Shown in pieces: positions 42,722 to 54,610 of a stretch of 64,000 nt of DNA. Below the pieces are notes generated by a model. It did no database searches. It was not told the DNA's origin and saw only the letters and a list, made by a program, of their open reading frames with translations. The position numbers were made by a program, and so were the translations under genes. Source of the stretch: Sanderia malayensis (Eukaryota; Cnidaria; Scyphozoa; Semaeostomeae; Pelagiidae); the NCBI GenBank assembly GCA_013076295.1, contig RQOL01000374.1, forward strand, positions 2,532,743-2,596,742. The letters run 5' to 3'. How positions within the stretch are numbered: position 1 is the stretch's first letter; each line of letters starts with the position of its first letter.

Positions 42722-44660
42722 TTATGACAACATACATTTATGATAAACTTGGACGTCTTCCCGATATCTCAAATTGCGGTACCATAGAAATAGTTTGCAA
42801 TGGTATATGAAATTCTTTTCGTTCATGAAAGTAAGTTGTTTTTTCAAATGTTTCAGCCCCGTGTTTCTTTGTTCATTTATCTGACTATTCAAACCAGCAA
42901 ACTGGGTGTACAGTGACATGTTGTAACTTGGTGCACATCCTGAAACATTTGATGAATTATAAATATATAAATAGACGCACAAATGATATTGAGTGCATAA
43001 TTGCAGCTATTGTTATACATTCATTTATCAAAAGTTGAATAAATTAATATTCAGCATAATAATGCACAGAAGTCGCTACCTTTGTGATTTCTCCAGTGAA
43101 ATCGATCAATGGCAAACATACAGTTTTCGAAAAATCCTGGATCCCTATTGAGGCAGTAGGCATGCAGGTGGCAACAGTTATCATATATGATTGCGGCTGG
43201 GGCTGAAATGAGATAGTAACCATTCTTGACATTTTAAGGATATATATTAATAACTACTGCAAAGTAATTGGATTTTTGATCTGTTAGTTAATACGTTTGG
43301 GCAACCTTGTTCTTAATATGGTGTATGGCACATTGGGAGACTCTTGTGTATCCATCATTTCAAAGCCATAGCAAATTCCTTGAAGACAAAATATGAAGCC
43401 ATTTTATAGAGTTTTATTTGTAATGCATACTGAAATGTAGAAATTTCAAAATGTATACGACGACGAGAACAGACATGAGATCGACGAGATCTCATGTCTG
43501 TTCTCGTCGTCGTATACATTTTGAAATTTCTGCATGCAATTCGTTTTCCGCCTGGTATTTCTATTATACTGAAATGTTCAGTTAACTAAACCTTTATCTC
43601 TCACCATGCTCACAGTAAAAGGTGATTATTCCTGGGATCAAGGTGTTTTGTGTGGAAACTTTACTGCAAGCTTCGTTTTTGGAATCTTTTTTCTATCCTG
43701 CTCATAAGATCCCCGCATGCAGAGTGTCGGCCAATTGGGAAAGTAGCTCAATGGCTGGATATAATCACTTTCCGCAGCAGGCAGCTGGTGAGCTTCATTC
43801 ACAAATGTCTTTTTGGAGATGTTATACAGAACACCATATAATCTTTTCCACTTAATTGGTAATTTCTCTGTTTTTATGCAACAGAGAGAAGTAAAAATGA
43901 CAGGAGCCTTTTTTGGATCACTAACAATGCCTGTGTGCAACTGCCTACAGAATCAGCAGACGCAATGTTATCCAAGTTCAACAGAACCTCGGACAATGCT
44001 GGTAAGTAAGAGCAGACAGGTGATGTTGATGCCAAACACGTGATGAATTCACTGACTGGTTTTGGGAACAAGTGCTCATGCTGAAACATCCTTTCACAGC
44101 TTTCCAGAAAATCTTTAAGCTCGGGCAGCTAATCTTTTAAAAGTTGTTTCAACTCTAGATTGCTGGCCCCCTCTATTTCTGATGTACCATAATTTTGTAC
44201 TGCCTTTCTCAACTTTTTCTCTTTGATATATATCCGTTCATTGAAACTAGTAAAGAAATATCAAAAACATAAGTACCAAGTAGGAGGTTTGCAAGAAGAG
44301 AAGATAAAATCTTACTCAAGGCATTAAGAGATATTATGAATAGATAGTCTCTTATGCATATATAGATATTCCCACTTATCTGCCATAATATGTTGATTGA
44401 GCCTCTACAGAAGGGACCTGCAGAGCAAATTCACGTTTGAACCCCAGTGTTGTTGCATCGCATAGAAGAATTTCAGGAAGTTTGTCACATGATTTACACA
44501 AAAAGCCATCTCGAAAATCGATATCCATTAAATCCAAGAACGAATACCACGCCATTTGCCATTGCTGGTAATTCAGCATATTCAAAGAAGAGCTCGCAGC
44601 TTCGATGAACAAGCACAGAGACTCATAGAATCCAATTAAACTTTCGCTGTAACAGAAATA
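42722..44660 (-). CDS. KDZ-type transposase gene, fuller copy
   Basis: Exons on the minus strand. About 44395-44655 carries GFLCKSCDKLPEILLCDATT with the first catalytic Asp. About 44000-44130 carries ELKDFLESCERMFQ and following. About 43700-43855 carries YFPNWPTLCMRGSYEQD. The segment near 43610-43690 carries IPGIITFYCEHG. About 43290-43380 carries ICYGFEMMDTQESPNVPY. About 43083-43204 carries AIIYDNCCHLHAYCLNRDP and IDRFHWRNHKG. About 42722-42945 carries CAPSYN and INSQINEQRNTGL-type residues with the Glu, ending in a stop after YHKCMLS. Acceptors and donors are canonical for the last three exons. I see no frame break in those, so this copy may be expressed. It is homologous to the truncated copy at 0.6-1.2 kb. 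Confidence 0.65.
43439..43531. repeat. perfect 44-bp foldback with 5-bp loop
   Basis: The left arm 43439-43482 and right arm 43488-43531 are exact reverse complements (core ACGACGACGAGAACAGACAT). They are separated by GACGA and lie in an intron of the KDZ gene. It could be a tiny palindromic MITE, a hairpin RNA source, or an assembly foldback. Confidence 0.85.
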
Positions 44661-45263
44661 ACAGCAGCTATATTTCAAAATAAAACCATACTGCCATGTA
44701 ATAAAATTTCTACAAGTAATTGAAACACTTTGCGCAATTGCAGCGCCGCTGCAAATCTGAGCATTTCCTCAAGTTCACAGCGAGGAGAAGCAACAACATA
44801 ACAATGTGTCTCGTGGCTTTTCCTAAATCACATTGATCTAAAATTGAATGCTAATAAAGGCATTCAAAATTTCTACTTTCACTGAGAATGTGACGAGCCA
44901 TGAAGTAAAGAACAAATTCATTGAAAATAAAATAATGGAATTGGGAATGTTATTGTCTAACGACATAACTCTGGTCAAGTAATTTAACTTGCTGTGGGAT
45001 TACTTTAAGAAAGCGAATTACCAGTGCAGATAATGCTTGCTTGAGTAGAATTCGGATTTGAGAAAACAACATGTATTGATAAACTCAGAAACTTGCCCAA
45101 ATCCAAAGCAGAGCAAAGCATGAATTGCAAACATAAGCTACTTATTAACATGGTGCATATTAACTTCAACAAAACTGAAGCGAAAAAGGTGAGTTCAAAG
45201 TTTTTCATACAAAACTGCGTGGAAAAAACAGCCGAGCAGAAAGGCAAAACACGCAATTATTTA
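44661..45263. other. no firm gene
   Basis: A minus-strand frame at about 44700-44830 (CELEEMLRFAAALQLRKVFQ) may be a further 5' exon of the KDZ gene. Otherwise nothing is recognised. Confidence 0.35.
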
Positions 45264-45510
45264 AACTTTTGATAAATGCAAGTGATTTCCAATATGCAGA
45301 CTTTGCCATTTGCGAAAATCTTCGCTTTCTATGAGGGAATTGACAGTTCGTTGAATTTTCGCAAAATGTGCGATTATTCAACGGTAGTGGTAGTAACTTT
45401 TGATAAATGCAAGAGATTTCCAATATGCTTACTTTGCCATTTGCGAAAATCTTCGCTTTCTATCAGGGACATGACAGTTCGTTGAATTTTCGCAAAATAG
45501 TCGATTACCT
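45264..45510. repeat. tandem duplication, about 131 bp x 2
   Basis: AACTTTTGATAAATGCAAG at 45264 recurs at 45395. Both copies continue with TTTGCCATTTGCGAAAATCT and GACAGTTCGTTGAATTTTCG, with a few substitutions. Confidence 0.8.
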
Positions 45511-45514
45511 TAGG

Positions 45515-46295
45515 TGTGTTTAAATTCGCGCTGTACTATTTTTCGCGCACCCCCAACTGCATGAAATTAAGTACTGCGCGAAAATTGAGCTGCGCAAAAA
45601 GGGCACGCATGCGCATAATGCAAAGGCAGAATATCGTCATAAATTCAACGAGAAAGTATTTTATGCTATTGGAATTTTAATGCCATATGTAGAAAAGAAG
45701 AGATAAAAGCTGCAACTTAGAAGATATCAAGAGTGGCTTTTGCTAGCCGATGTTTTTAAGGGCCAATGGACAGAATGTGAAACAGTTGGTGCTTAAAAAT
45801 AACGGAAAAGGGGTTCCAGTGCCAACCAACATGACCCATGCTTACCACCCCCTTGATTTCACAGTAAATAAAAGTTGCAAGGCATTTCTCCGTAAAGAGT
45901 CGCAAAACTGGCTTGCAGAACAAGTCCAGCAGCAAATTCAAAATAGTTGTGAAGCAGAACAAGTTAAAGTAGACTTGAAAATCAGCATTTTGAAGCTGAT
46001 ACAGGCAAAGTGATTGACATCTTTTTATGACCGCATGCAAAACCGACCAGATTAGCTGGCAAAGGGTTTAAGAGGGCTGGGATTATAGATTTCTTGGCAA
46101 AAGAGCGCCAGTATGAAGACCCATTCTTATAAAAATGTTACTTTTAGTCAAGAGTAACTTTCAGAAATATATTTTCGTTTGAACTGAGTTATTGTATCAT
46201 TCTGTCTACTTGCTCGTGTGCGCGAATTCAAGACTGCGCGAAAATAGGAAAAATTTATGCGCGAATTTAAAATGCGCGAATTCAAGTACGCAAAC
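45515..46295 (+). mobile_element. pogo/Tigger-like DNA transposon remnant
   Basis: The outer edges carry inverted, CGCG-rich repeats: TTAAATTCGCGC..TTTTTCGCGCA near 45526-45555 and TGCGCGAAAAT..TGCGCGAATTTAA near 46235-46270. The interior frame at 45750-46015 reads VPTNMTHAYHPLDFTVNKSC and KAFLRKESQNWLAEQ, the end of a pogo-type DDE domain. It continues after a frame change with SFYDRMQNRP and GKGFKRAGI. The earlier catalytic residues are absent, so this is an internally deleted remnant. Confidence 0.65.
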
Positions 46296-47026
46296 GGTAA
46301 CAGTAAACAGTTGACAGTAAAAAAACGTAACAAATGAAAATAAATCGGTCAACTAAGCACATGAGAAATTACATAAATATGAAATTAAAGTTTAACTAAA
46401 AATGATCACGAAATATAGGTTTAAAAATTCAAAGTTCATTTAATGATTAAAAATTAAAAATAATTACTAAATGCAATCCAGTGAATTCAGTTCAATGCTT
46501 AAACCTATCAAGTATGACGATATTTTTGTTGTTGTTGTTGTCTAATTCCACTCTTTTAAACAGAACGTTTTGCAAATGTTTTAAAAGGAACACCGGAGAA
46601 AGCAGATAAACAGCGCCTGCATAGTCCATCTTTGATAAGACAGTGAATTTAAAGGCTTCTTTCTTTTATTGGAAGGGCGTAGGACTTTTTCTTATAAACC
46701 AAATAGATTACAGCAATGTTCTCGCTGGAACCTTTTTCAACATTCTTTAGAACTGGAATTTAGCTTAGAAAGCTGTGAAGTTATGAAAGTTGCTTTGCAC
46801 TGATAACAATTGTCTTCTTTGAGTTCAAAGCAAGGTTTTTTGACTGAAAGCCAAGAACTCCACCATCAGTGTCAATTTGGTACTTTACTGTCTGAACTTG
46901 TTAAGAAGACTCTTGCAAAATGAGATTCTTAACAGTTCCACACACATCTCAACATATGTATGCGTTATTTATATGCGTTACTTCTCATGATGTCTCCACT
47001 GCAGATAAGCACATTCTTCAATCCAT
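46296..47026. other. no recognised gene
   Basis: AT-rich; nothing coding seen. Confidence 0.4.
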
Positions 47027-47447
47027 TTAAGCTCTTCGCAATTGAGCATCATTGCAAAGTTGTAAAACAATGTTGTTAGATCCAGTATTGTTTGTCTGCA
47101 GCTCTCCCACAGTTTTAAACCGGATTCTCCCTATTTGCCACGTGGCCACCTGTTTGCATCTCAAATGGCACCACGCTTTGGATGGACAGAGTCCTCTCCA
47201 TTCCCAGCTTCCCGCGACTGGCAACGATCTTCTCCACAGGGGCTGGTGTGTCATCTGAACTACTTGTCTTGAAAAATACCAGTTGCCAAGTAATTTGTGA
47301 CGTCTCTCGTGTAAAAAAGACAATAAACATGGTAAATATCTCTGTTCGGAAGCAAAATTTTCGACTTATTGCCAACTGCTCTCCAGTGTCCAAATGCACT
47401 GTTTCTGTATCCCGTTCAGTGAGTTCAAGGTCGTATCTGAATGTCAT
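47027..47447 (-). CDS. possible coding exon, unrecognised
   Basis: ATG at 47447 opens MTFRYDLELTERDTETVHLD, then FRTEIFTMFIVFF and KTSSSDDTPAPVEKI. The composition is protein-like. Near 47130 a second frame continues with FKTVGELQTNNTGSNNIVLQ before stopping at 47027. The plus strand has overlapping ORFs, so this is a weak call. No family is recognised and no splice partners are assigned. Confidence 0.25.
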
Positions 47448-49089
47448 ACGGCAACATGTTCGTTAAAACTGATATATTATTAAATAAACTCATTTCAATA
47501 AAATCAATTTAAAGGAATAATGTGCTACTCTGTTGGGCTCGGTGGACCAGATAAGTTTCGCCAGTCTAGACTACACTTAAATCAATACTAACAAATTCGA
47601 AAGAATTGTCACTACGATATTGAAATTAATGCCCTATATATGCTAACAGGGTATAAAATAAGAGATATGATAAAATAAAATGAGAATACACAATATGCTC
47701 TTTCTGTCATTTGTGCATTAAAAGTGCTCAATATTATAAGAGAAGCTGCAAAACAAAGAAAACAAGTTTTCACCGTCTTGGCATTGCACCATACCCAGAA
47801 ACCTAAAGTGACGGTGAAACCTTGTCGTCTTTGGTCTGGTTTCTAAAATAACAAAATTAAATTACTATTAAATTAGCGCCAGGAAGCTACGAAATACGGG
47901 AGATGGCGCTAACCTACTTTATCTAATTAAGCAACTTATTTAGGTCATGAACGCATAAAATATTAAATTTCACTAGCTGCATTCTGTTAACAGTCACACC
48001 AATCATATAGGGGCAACGGGGTCATAAGCATAACAATAATTTAAAGTAACTAAAAGATTCAAATAGTTAATAAACGCTATGAAAAGCTTCACTTCCATTT
48101 AAAAGTGAAGCATTTCGTAGTTAAATCGGATCTGTTAAAAAACAAATCCTACCAAGAAAGTTCTTGCTAAGACAAGTTTCTTAACAGCTGCATTTCCCTA
48201 TTTACAAGTGTGTGCCATATACGTCATTCCTCGGAATGTTATTATTGGGCACTTCTTATGTTCATGTGCCTCTTGTACACATTTTACACATGCAAATTTT
48301 TTAAATTTCCGGTGGAAAAAATAACAGATTTCGAAGTTGAGCCCATGTTCAGAGGCATGCAAAATGAATGCCATTTTCTTGCATGTTCGCAAAAGGTGAT
48401 AAACTGTTGGCCAAAACTTGGTTCTTTGTGGACTAAAGTCATAAATGAATTGCTAAGCTCAAAACAGGGCAGAGACTGAAACACGGGGGTTGCATAATGA
48501 GCTCATGTGCAAAAACATGGTGAAAATAAAGCCCTAACTAAAGAAAGTAGAGCACAGCAAGAACAGCCAAAATAGAGAGAAGTAAAAACATGGAGAAATA
48601 AAAAGAAAAAAGAAAACACTCTAAGAAAGAAAATGATTCTAAAATTAATCAGGAAAATATCTTTGTCAGCAACAAAAAACTTACCTTGAGCTTTCTTCAT
48701 TTGCATTTCCAATTACCTTTTTCTTTATAGTCCACATATTCCAATTTAAGCCGGTTTTACTTATGTGCAGATGTAAGGACGTGATCTCTAACCTTGATAA
48801 CTCCAAAACCTTGTTCATATGAGGTGAGGTGGCCCATCGAGGTGGGATAGCCCACAGAAGTGAGATCCAGTCGACAAAGTGACTGGTATGCAGAAACGCC
48901 TCTGCATTTATACATGAGAAGTGAGCTAACCAACCCCCTGAGGTGGAATGAAACTGTCAATAGTTCGCAAACGTGAATATTAAGTCGTAAATCGGGTTTC
49001 AAACAAAGTGGCTGACAGATCCAAACTGGCATTGTGGGGAGTTTGGACGTTCAATTGGACTATCTGATGCAATTGAACCTATGAAATAG
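47448..49089. other. no recognised gene
   Basis: Short ORFs at 48210-48479 (+) and 48757-49032 (-) are not recognisable. No element ends noticed. Confidence 0.4.
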
Positions 49090-49311
49090 ATGTCGGTTGA
49101 AAAAAGGAGTGCCTATTTAAAATTGAAGAAGGAAAAATCAGGAAAGACACAGAAAGGGCACCAGCGCATACAAGGCTTAACCCAAAGGCTTGTCTTGAGA
49201 TGTAACATTTGCCAAAATGAGTCCATTTGCTCAAAAAGTTCAAAGACTGGACCAAATAAACAGTTTGACATTAATACCAGGTCTGTTCACTGTGCACATA
49301 AAATTATTTTG
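49090..49311 (+). pseudogene. Mutator-like transposase N-terminal scrap
   Basis: ATG at 49090 opens MSVEKRSAYLKLKKEKSGK. CNICQNESICSKSS and PNKQFDINTRSVHCAHKI follow, resembling the N-terminal Cys-rich and FDxNxR blocks of Mutator-like transposase proteins of invertebrates. After HKI the similarity stops. No catalytic DDE part is present. Confidence 0.45.
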
Positions 49312-49559
49312 CCATACTTAGAAGTATTTTTCGTTTCGCCCTTTTCCATACGGATTTATGCTGAGACTGTTTATGGTTTAAAATTGCATTTGAATTATAA
49401 AATTGCAGTTTTGAAGACTATAGGAGCTGCTTAAAAAAAATTTGAATAAAAAGACATTTCGCGCAGTTTGGACACATCAAATTGCATCAATCCAAGCTTT
49501 ATCTATTTGAGAACAAGAAGATCAGCTTTCGGAAGTCTTTGATTTGACAGAAATACTGC

Positions 49560-51170
49560 AAGGGGAACTTTTGTGGGCACAGTTCTTTGTGCCTAAATTT
49601 TTTCTTCAATTTGAAAATGGCGGCAAGAAGAATAGACAACAAAATGGCGGCAAACAGAAAAAACTCTGCTAAAATCAGCAATGGACAGTCTGAGGACTGG
49701 ATTTGTACACTATGTGATCAGAAATTCACAGAAGACAAAGCAGAGATGTTAGAATGTGAACTCTTCGAACATCATTTTTGCAGAAAATGTTTGAATCTAA
49801 CGGCCCAAGAATACAAACTACTGAGCAAACGTTCAGATCTTCATTGGTATTGTTCCCCATGTGAAGAAAAAACAATGAAAAGCATTAAAATAGAGAAAGA
49901 AATCTCAGGGAGATGCAAGGAATACTTTGCAATATATGAAAAGAGACTTGTGACCCTCGAAAATTAAATCTCAAAGAAAGCAGACAAAGCAATGGTAGAA
50001 TCTTTACTAGACAGTAATGTGCTCAATTCAGCAAGTGCTAATGATAGTAGTGCTATGGACGAACAAATCAGCGAATTCAGGGAGAGTGAGTCAAGGAAAC
50101 GCAACATAATTATATTCAACATAAATGAGTCAGAAAAAACTGACCCCAAACAACACAAAGAGGATGATACACAGTTTGTTGATGAGCTTTGCAATATAAT
50201 GGGCATTGAACCATCAAGTGTTGCAGCAGTTACCAGGCTTGGCAGGCGTGTTACAAAAGAGCAAGATAAAGGAGATGCACACAATCAAGAATGACCAAGG
50301 CCTGTTAAAGTTATATTTGAGCATGAAAAAGCAAAAAGATACTTCATGAAAAGTCTAAAAAATCTTGCATCAGCTGAACAACCGTACAAAAAAGTAAGCA
50401 TAGTGCACGACATGACTGAAAAAGAAAGGAAAATGAACAAAGGGAAAATAGAAGAAGCCAAGAGGAGGAATACGGAATCGTCGGGGGAATTCAAGTACAT
50501 TGTGACGGGACCACCGTGGAAAAGGAAAGTCGTCAAAACAAAACCAAAGTAGATAGCAAGTATCATACTTCCGATGTTTCGTGAAAAGTTTCGTTGAGTT
50601 CCAAACATATTGTAAATACATTCAACAAGTTAATTTGTTTTTATGCAAATGCAGACAGTCTATCCAACAAGATGGATGAACTGAAACTAAGAATTCAATG
50701 TGCAAAGGAAAGAATTGACATTATTGGTATAACTGAAGTGTATCCGAAAAATTGTTGTTTCAAACTGGGCAAAGCCGAGCTAAACCTGGAAGGGTATGAT
50801 TTGTTCATAAACGATCAAGACTCTGATAAAGTAAGAGGAACAGCACTTTACATCAGAAATGAACTAAAGAGTGAAGAAGTTAAAGTAACTACAGCATTCA
50901 AGGAATGTACCCTTGCAAAAATAAATCTACATATAGTGGAGACACTCAGCTTATTGACTGCATATACAAAAGTCCAAGTAGTACCCAACAGAATATAGAG
51001 GAACTTTACAAAATAATACCAAAGCTTTCCAAACCCAACAACGGTTTCTTACATATTATGCTTATGGGAGATTTTAACTACCCCAAAATAAACTGGGAAT
51101 CGTGGACATGTCAAGGTGACAAGGACGGGGAATTGCTCCTGGAAAGCATAAGAGATTCTTCTAAAAAGAT
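49560..51170 (+). mobile_element. non-LTR retrotransposon (LINE), 5' half only
   Basis: ORF1 (from 49617) encodes a PHD finger (WICTLCDQKF ... CRKCLNL ... HWYCSPCEEK). A stop at 49967 follows. A second segment at 49970-50290 is a charged coiled coil ending RNIIIFNINESEKTDP and VAAVTRLGRRV, then EHEKAKRYFMKSLKNL. ORF2 begins near 50640 with the apurinic endonuclease: FYANADSLSNKMDELKLRI, DIIGITEVYPK, GTALYIRNELKSEE, TAYTKVQVVPN and GDFNYPKINWESW. This is a CR1/L2-type layout. All of RT and the 3' end are missing: sequence switches near 51170 to P-element-like coding DNA. Several stops and shifts make it dead. Confidence 0.8.
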
Positions 51171-52225
51171 ATCAATGAAAGCACGACTACAGAGAAGGAA
51201 ACTGAGGGCCCAACGGAAAGGTGTGACAGAAAAGGGGACAGGTGATATTGCTCATGCCTTTGGTGTTCAGAAAACCCCTGAATGAGACTTAGGTGAGAAG
51301 TTGGCATCAGAAGCACTAGTTTTCATGGTTGTTGGAGCCACAGGCTTGTCTTTGAAATAAATAAATGCCCATTTTCTGTACAACAAAGTTAACAGTGGTG
51401 TTCTAGCTCAACTAACCAGAACAACAATAAAATTTTGGCAGATGCTGGACTTGTTATCCTCAGTATCGTATGGGATGGAACATTTATAAACCAAGAAGCA
51501 GCTATATGTCTTAGTTTTCAATTTGGTGCTTCCTACGAGTCTCTTTCAACTGCATTTCCACATCCAACACATGGATACCTGGTGCACATAATATTTGATA
51601 TCTGCCAAATGTTGAAATTACTTCAAAACACATTGTAAGTATTCTAGGCAATGATTTTTAATCTAGAAATACCATCTAGATCTGATTGGATTGTAAGTTG
51701 ACCTGGTATATTCTTTAAATAGCAGGGCTGATTGGAAAGAACTCAAAATCATGTACGAAAACAAACTAAAGAAGAGTTAAATTCACTTAAAGAGAAAGAA
51801 GGCTTTACTCTTGCCAACAAGCTCAGCTCAACACACATCCAGTGGAAAATGCATAAAATGAATGTTAGATTGGCAGCTCAGACACTCAGCTCGTCAATTT
51901 CCAATGCATTAGATTTTCTAAGTCAAGACCTCGAGGTAGATGAATTTCATAGTTCTGCTATCTATCTATCTATCAAATGCTATCGACAGAGCATTTGATA
52001 TTTTGAATTCACACACCCTAAGAGTCAATGGGTATAAAACACTTTTTCACCAATCAGCCCTTGGCACGCAGGAAAATGCATTAATAAGCACAGGAAATCT
52101 TGCAGCAAGACAACTGTCGGCAGTGGCATCATAGATTGGGTGCAAGGTCGTAATCTACTGAAGCGGGAAATGCGAAAGAGAAGTCCTGTGCAAACCAGTC
52201 TATCCTCAAAGCTACTTGCTGACAT
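51171..52225 (+). pseudogene. P-element-like transposase fragment
   Basis: Reading from about 51171: MKARLQRRKLRAQRKG, GDIAHAFGVQKTPE, then EKLASEALVFMVVGATGLSL and TIKFLADAGLVILSIVWDGT. FINQEAAICLSFQFGAS and DICQMLKLLQNTL follow. A further exon (51740-51950) reads KEGFTLANKLSSTHIQWKMH and RLAAQTLSSSISNALDFL. A last block reads IDRAFDILNSHTLRVNGYKT. This is the RNase H core and insertion region of P-element/THAP9-type transposases. In-frame stops (for example near 51357) and shifts show decay. A (CTAT)n run sits at 51959-51970. Confidence 0.7.
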
Positions 52226-52860
52226 AGAGGTTCTCGCAAGGTCATTTAGAAATCCTTTTCTCCTGTATAAGAGGCCGAAATGGATGGAATAACAGCCAAA
52301 ATACCGTGCAATTTCATGCAGACAATGTGAGAAAAAAATTGACCCTGCAAATTTTTTACGTACTATGCTTCAGGAATAAAACCCTAACAAGAATTTTAAA
52401 AACCTTTCGATGAGAGAAAAATATAACCAGGTGATAGCGTTATTTCTTTTCAATCCGAGATACTTTCAAATGTACTTCGGCTTGTCTGAAGCCCCTAGAC
52501 CCAGCAAAACAATCGCACATTGCAGGGCATATTTTGACATTGTAACAACTGGGCCATTGGCCCAGTAAGGTCTGGATAAAAATGGTGCTATAGACGAGGA
52601 TGCCAAGCCAGATTTGCAAAAAAATTGTCACTTGACGTCAAAATAGTAGTTTTCTGTACTGAAATCAGATTTTTATCTGATAGACTTTCTTTCTTACAAA
52701 AAATTTAACCGAAAAACAGCCTTTCGGCCAAGGCTCACGGCTATTAAGAAAAAAGGTTAGGCCGAAGTACACAAATCTCTGTCGTTGACAAGAGAGGCGA
52801 GCGATGAACAAAAAAGCCGCGCAAAACACATTTTGATTTTGTAGTGATATTTTTTTCAAA
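52226..52860. other. no recognised gene
   Basis: 5' flank of the THAP exon; nothing coding seen. Confidence 0.4.
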
Positions 52861-53612
52861 ATGGTTCACTTTTGTTCTGTTCTTGGTTGCACAAAAAATG
52901 CGTTAAGGATGAGGTCAAATTTCATCGAATTCCCAAAGACCCTGGATGGAGGGAAAGATGGATTTCTGTTGCCAAAATAAATTCAGATAGCAATATTGAC
53001 CATGCTTGGGTATGCAGGATTCACTTTCTCTCAGGTAGGCCATAACATATTTGTATTTATTCACCATTTTTTCCCTACAGGTTGCTCTGATTGGGATGTG
53101 AGATTATAATTATCTGTTTTACACGTTTATAACTAAATACATATGTTTCCCTAAGGTCTAGGTCAGAAAAGGGAGAACATAGTGAGAACTTAAAGGAAGA
53201 CAACATATTTGGCATTGTTATCTTTTCAGCAGTGTACTCTGGAACATGACAATAATAAGCTCCTTATGAAAATTCTTGGTTTTGTCGAGCCTTACACGCA
53301 TTCCCATCAAAACAGAAAGCTCTCTAATTTTCAAGAACTTCTTGTACTAATGCAGTTACGTCTTGATTTATCAGAGCAATACTTCGCTTATCGTTCTGGA
53401 ATTCACCTAAGTAGTGTTTGCAGAATTTCCTACCAGTGGATTGTTGTTTTGTCAAAATGTCTATCATCTACCCTTACTCTTTGGCCTGAAAGGGAAGTTC
53501 TTCGCAAGACCATGCCTACAGCATTCAGAGAGCATTTGTCAAAGTGTGCTGTGATCATTGATTTGCACGATAGCAAGAAATGCCTATATATTTCCTGCGT
53601 CCACTCTCTTTA
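52861..53612 (+). pseudogene. THAP-DDE4 transposase, N-terminal exons
   Basis: Exon 1 (52861-53035) encodes a THAP zinc finger. It opens MVHFCSVLGCTKNA and, after a one-base shift near 52905, continues KFHRIPKDPGWRERWISVAK to AWVCRIHFLS, giving the C-x4-C and C-x2-H ligands. A GTAGG donor follows. Exon 2 (about 53228-53612) encodes ELLVLMQLRLDLSEQYFAYR, ISYQWIVVLSKCLSSTLTLW and MPTAFREHLSKCAVIIDLHD. This is the start of the DDE_4 catalytic core seen in Harbinger and IS4EU elements, including the first Asp region. The rest of the catalytic domain is missing. Confidence 0.65.
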
Positions 53613-53985
53613 ACAAATCTCGTAAACAATTATAAATTGGACCAGTCAAAGGTTTTATTGGCTTTCCTCCGGTGTTTATAATGCTAAACAGGTCGCACAA
53701 AAAGGTTGAATATTATCGCAATTCGTCGTCCAATAAATTATCTTTAGCTTTGTAGAGTTCTTGTGATCGCGATATTCCACGTGTGAATCCATATGGAAAG
53801 AATAATTGGACTGCTTCGAAATAAATTTACAATGTTATAGGCTTGGTATATGACAGATTTTCTTGGTATCTTGATATAGAAAAAGAGCACTTTGAGGAAC
53901 AAGAAAAAATTGATTCGTTGAAAGTGCCTCGTCAAAGGTCACTAGTTAGAAGAATTGTGTCCTTTTTTTGTATTCGTTCAAAAAT
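53613..53985. other. no recognised gene
   Basis: AT-rich sequence after the DDE fragment. Continuation of the transposase would be expected here, but I see no conserved block. Confidence 0.35.
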
Positions 53986-53989
53986 TGAC

Positions 53990-54610
53990 TAAAATCTAAC
54001 CCAGGTTAGCGAAAACCTGGGGCGAACCCCGGAAAGTTTGTGTAGTGTGGACAGGGCTTATGAGAGCCGGGCTAGCCCGGTTAGGTGAGATCTCGCCTTT
54101 GGACACCCAAGATCTCACCAAACCGGACTGGCCTTGTTGTGGCGTGCACGCGAAGCCATCATTCATTCTCATCATTCAATCCACCCCATTTCATATTTCG
54201 CTGAGTTGAGGAGATGGCATCCAAGCAAAACACAAATAGTAGTGGAAATATCAAAAAGAAACCGTTTCGATGGTCACCAGAGATGGTCGAGCAAATAATA
54301 ACGGCCTATATTTTCCAAACGATAATTTGCCCGTGCAACTGCAGCATTAAACCAATAATTGCTCCAAATTGTACGAGAATAAGGGAGATCAGTTTACGAA
54401 TTTGTTGTGTTCTTTTGGGCACCATGTTGAATCTGACATGAACAAAAAACAAAGCACCAAGGTAATTTTCCCGCCATATCTGACCTCATTGGTCACATAA
54501 CAATTTCCGCACCAAAATTTCTCGGGCTGGAAACGGGCCAGCTCTGCTCATGTAAAGCCGGGCTGAAAATCATCTCACCAAAGCTCATATAAACAGGTCC
54601 TTAGCCTTCA
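53990..54610. mobile_element. MITE-like inverted-repeat unit around Myb-like exon
   Basis: The left edge holds GTGTGGACAGGGCTTATGAG and GAGCCGGGCTAGCCCGG with GGTGAGATCTC. The right edge holds the related inverted blocks GGGCTGGAAACGGGCCAGCT, AAAGCCGGGCTGAAAATCAT and CTCATATAAACAGGTCC. Matching is imperfect and exact ends are not defined. Confidence 0.4.
54214..54305 (+). pseudogene. Myb/SANT-like first exon
   Basis: ATG at 54214 opens MASKQNTNSSGNIKKKPFRW and continues SPEMVEQIITA. This resembles the start of Myb/SANT-like DNA-binding proteins that accompany DDE_4 transposons or derive from them. The rest of the SANT helix-turn-helix does not follow. The coiled-coil gene at 59.1 kb resembles the C-terminal half of the same protein type, so the two may once have been one gene. 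Confidence 0.35.
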
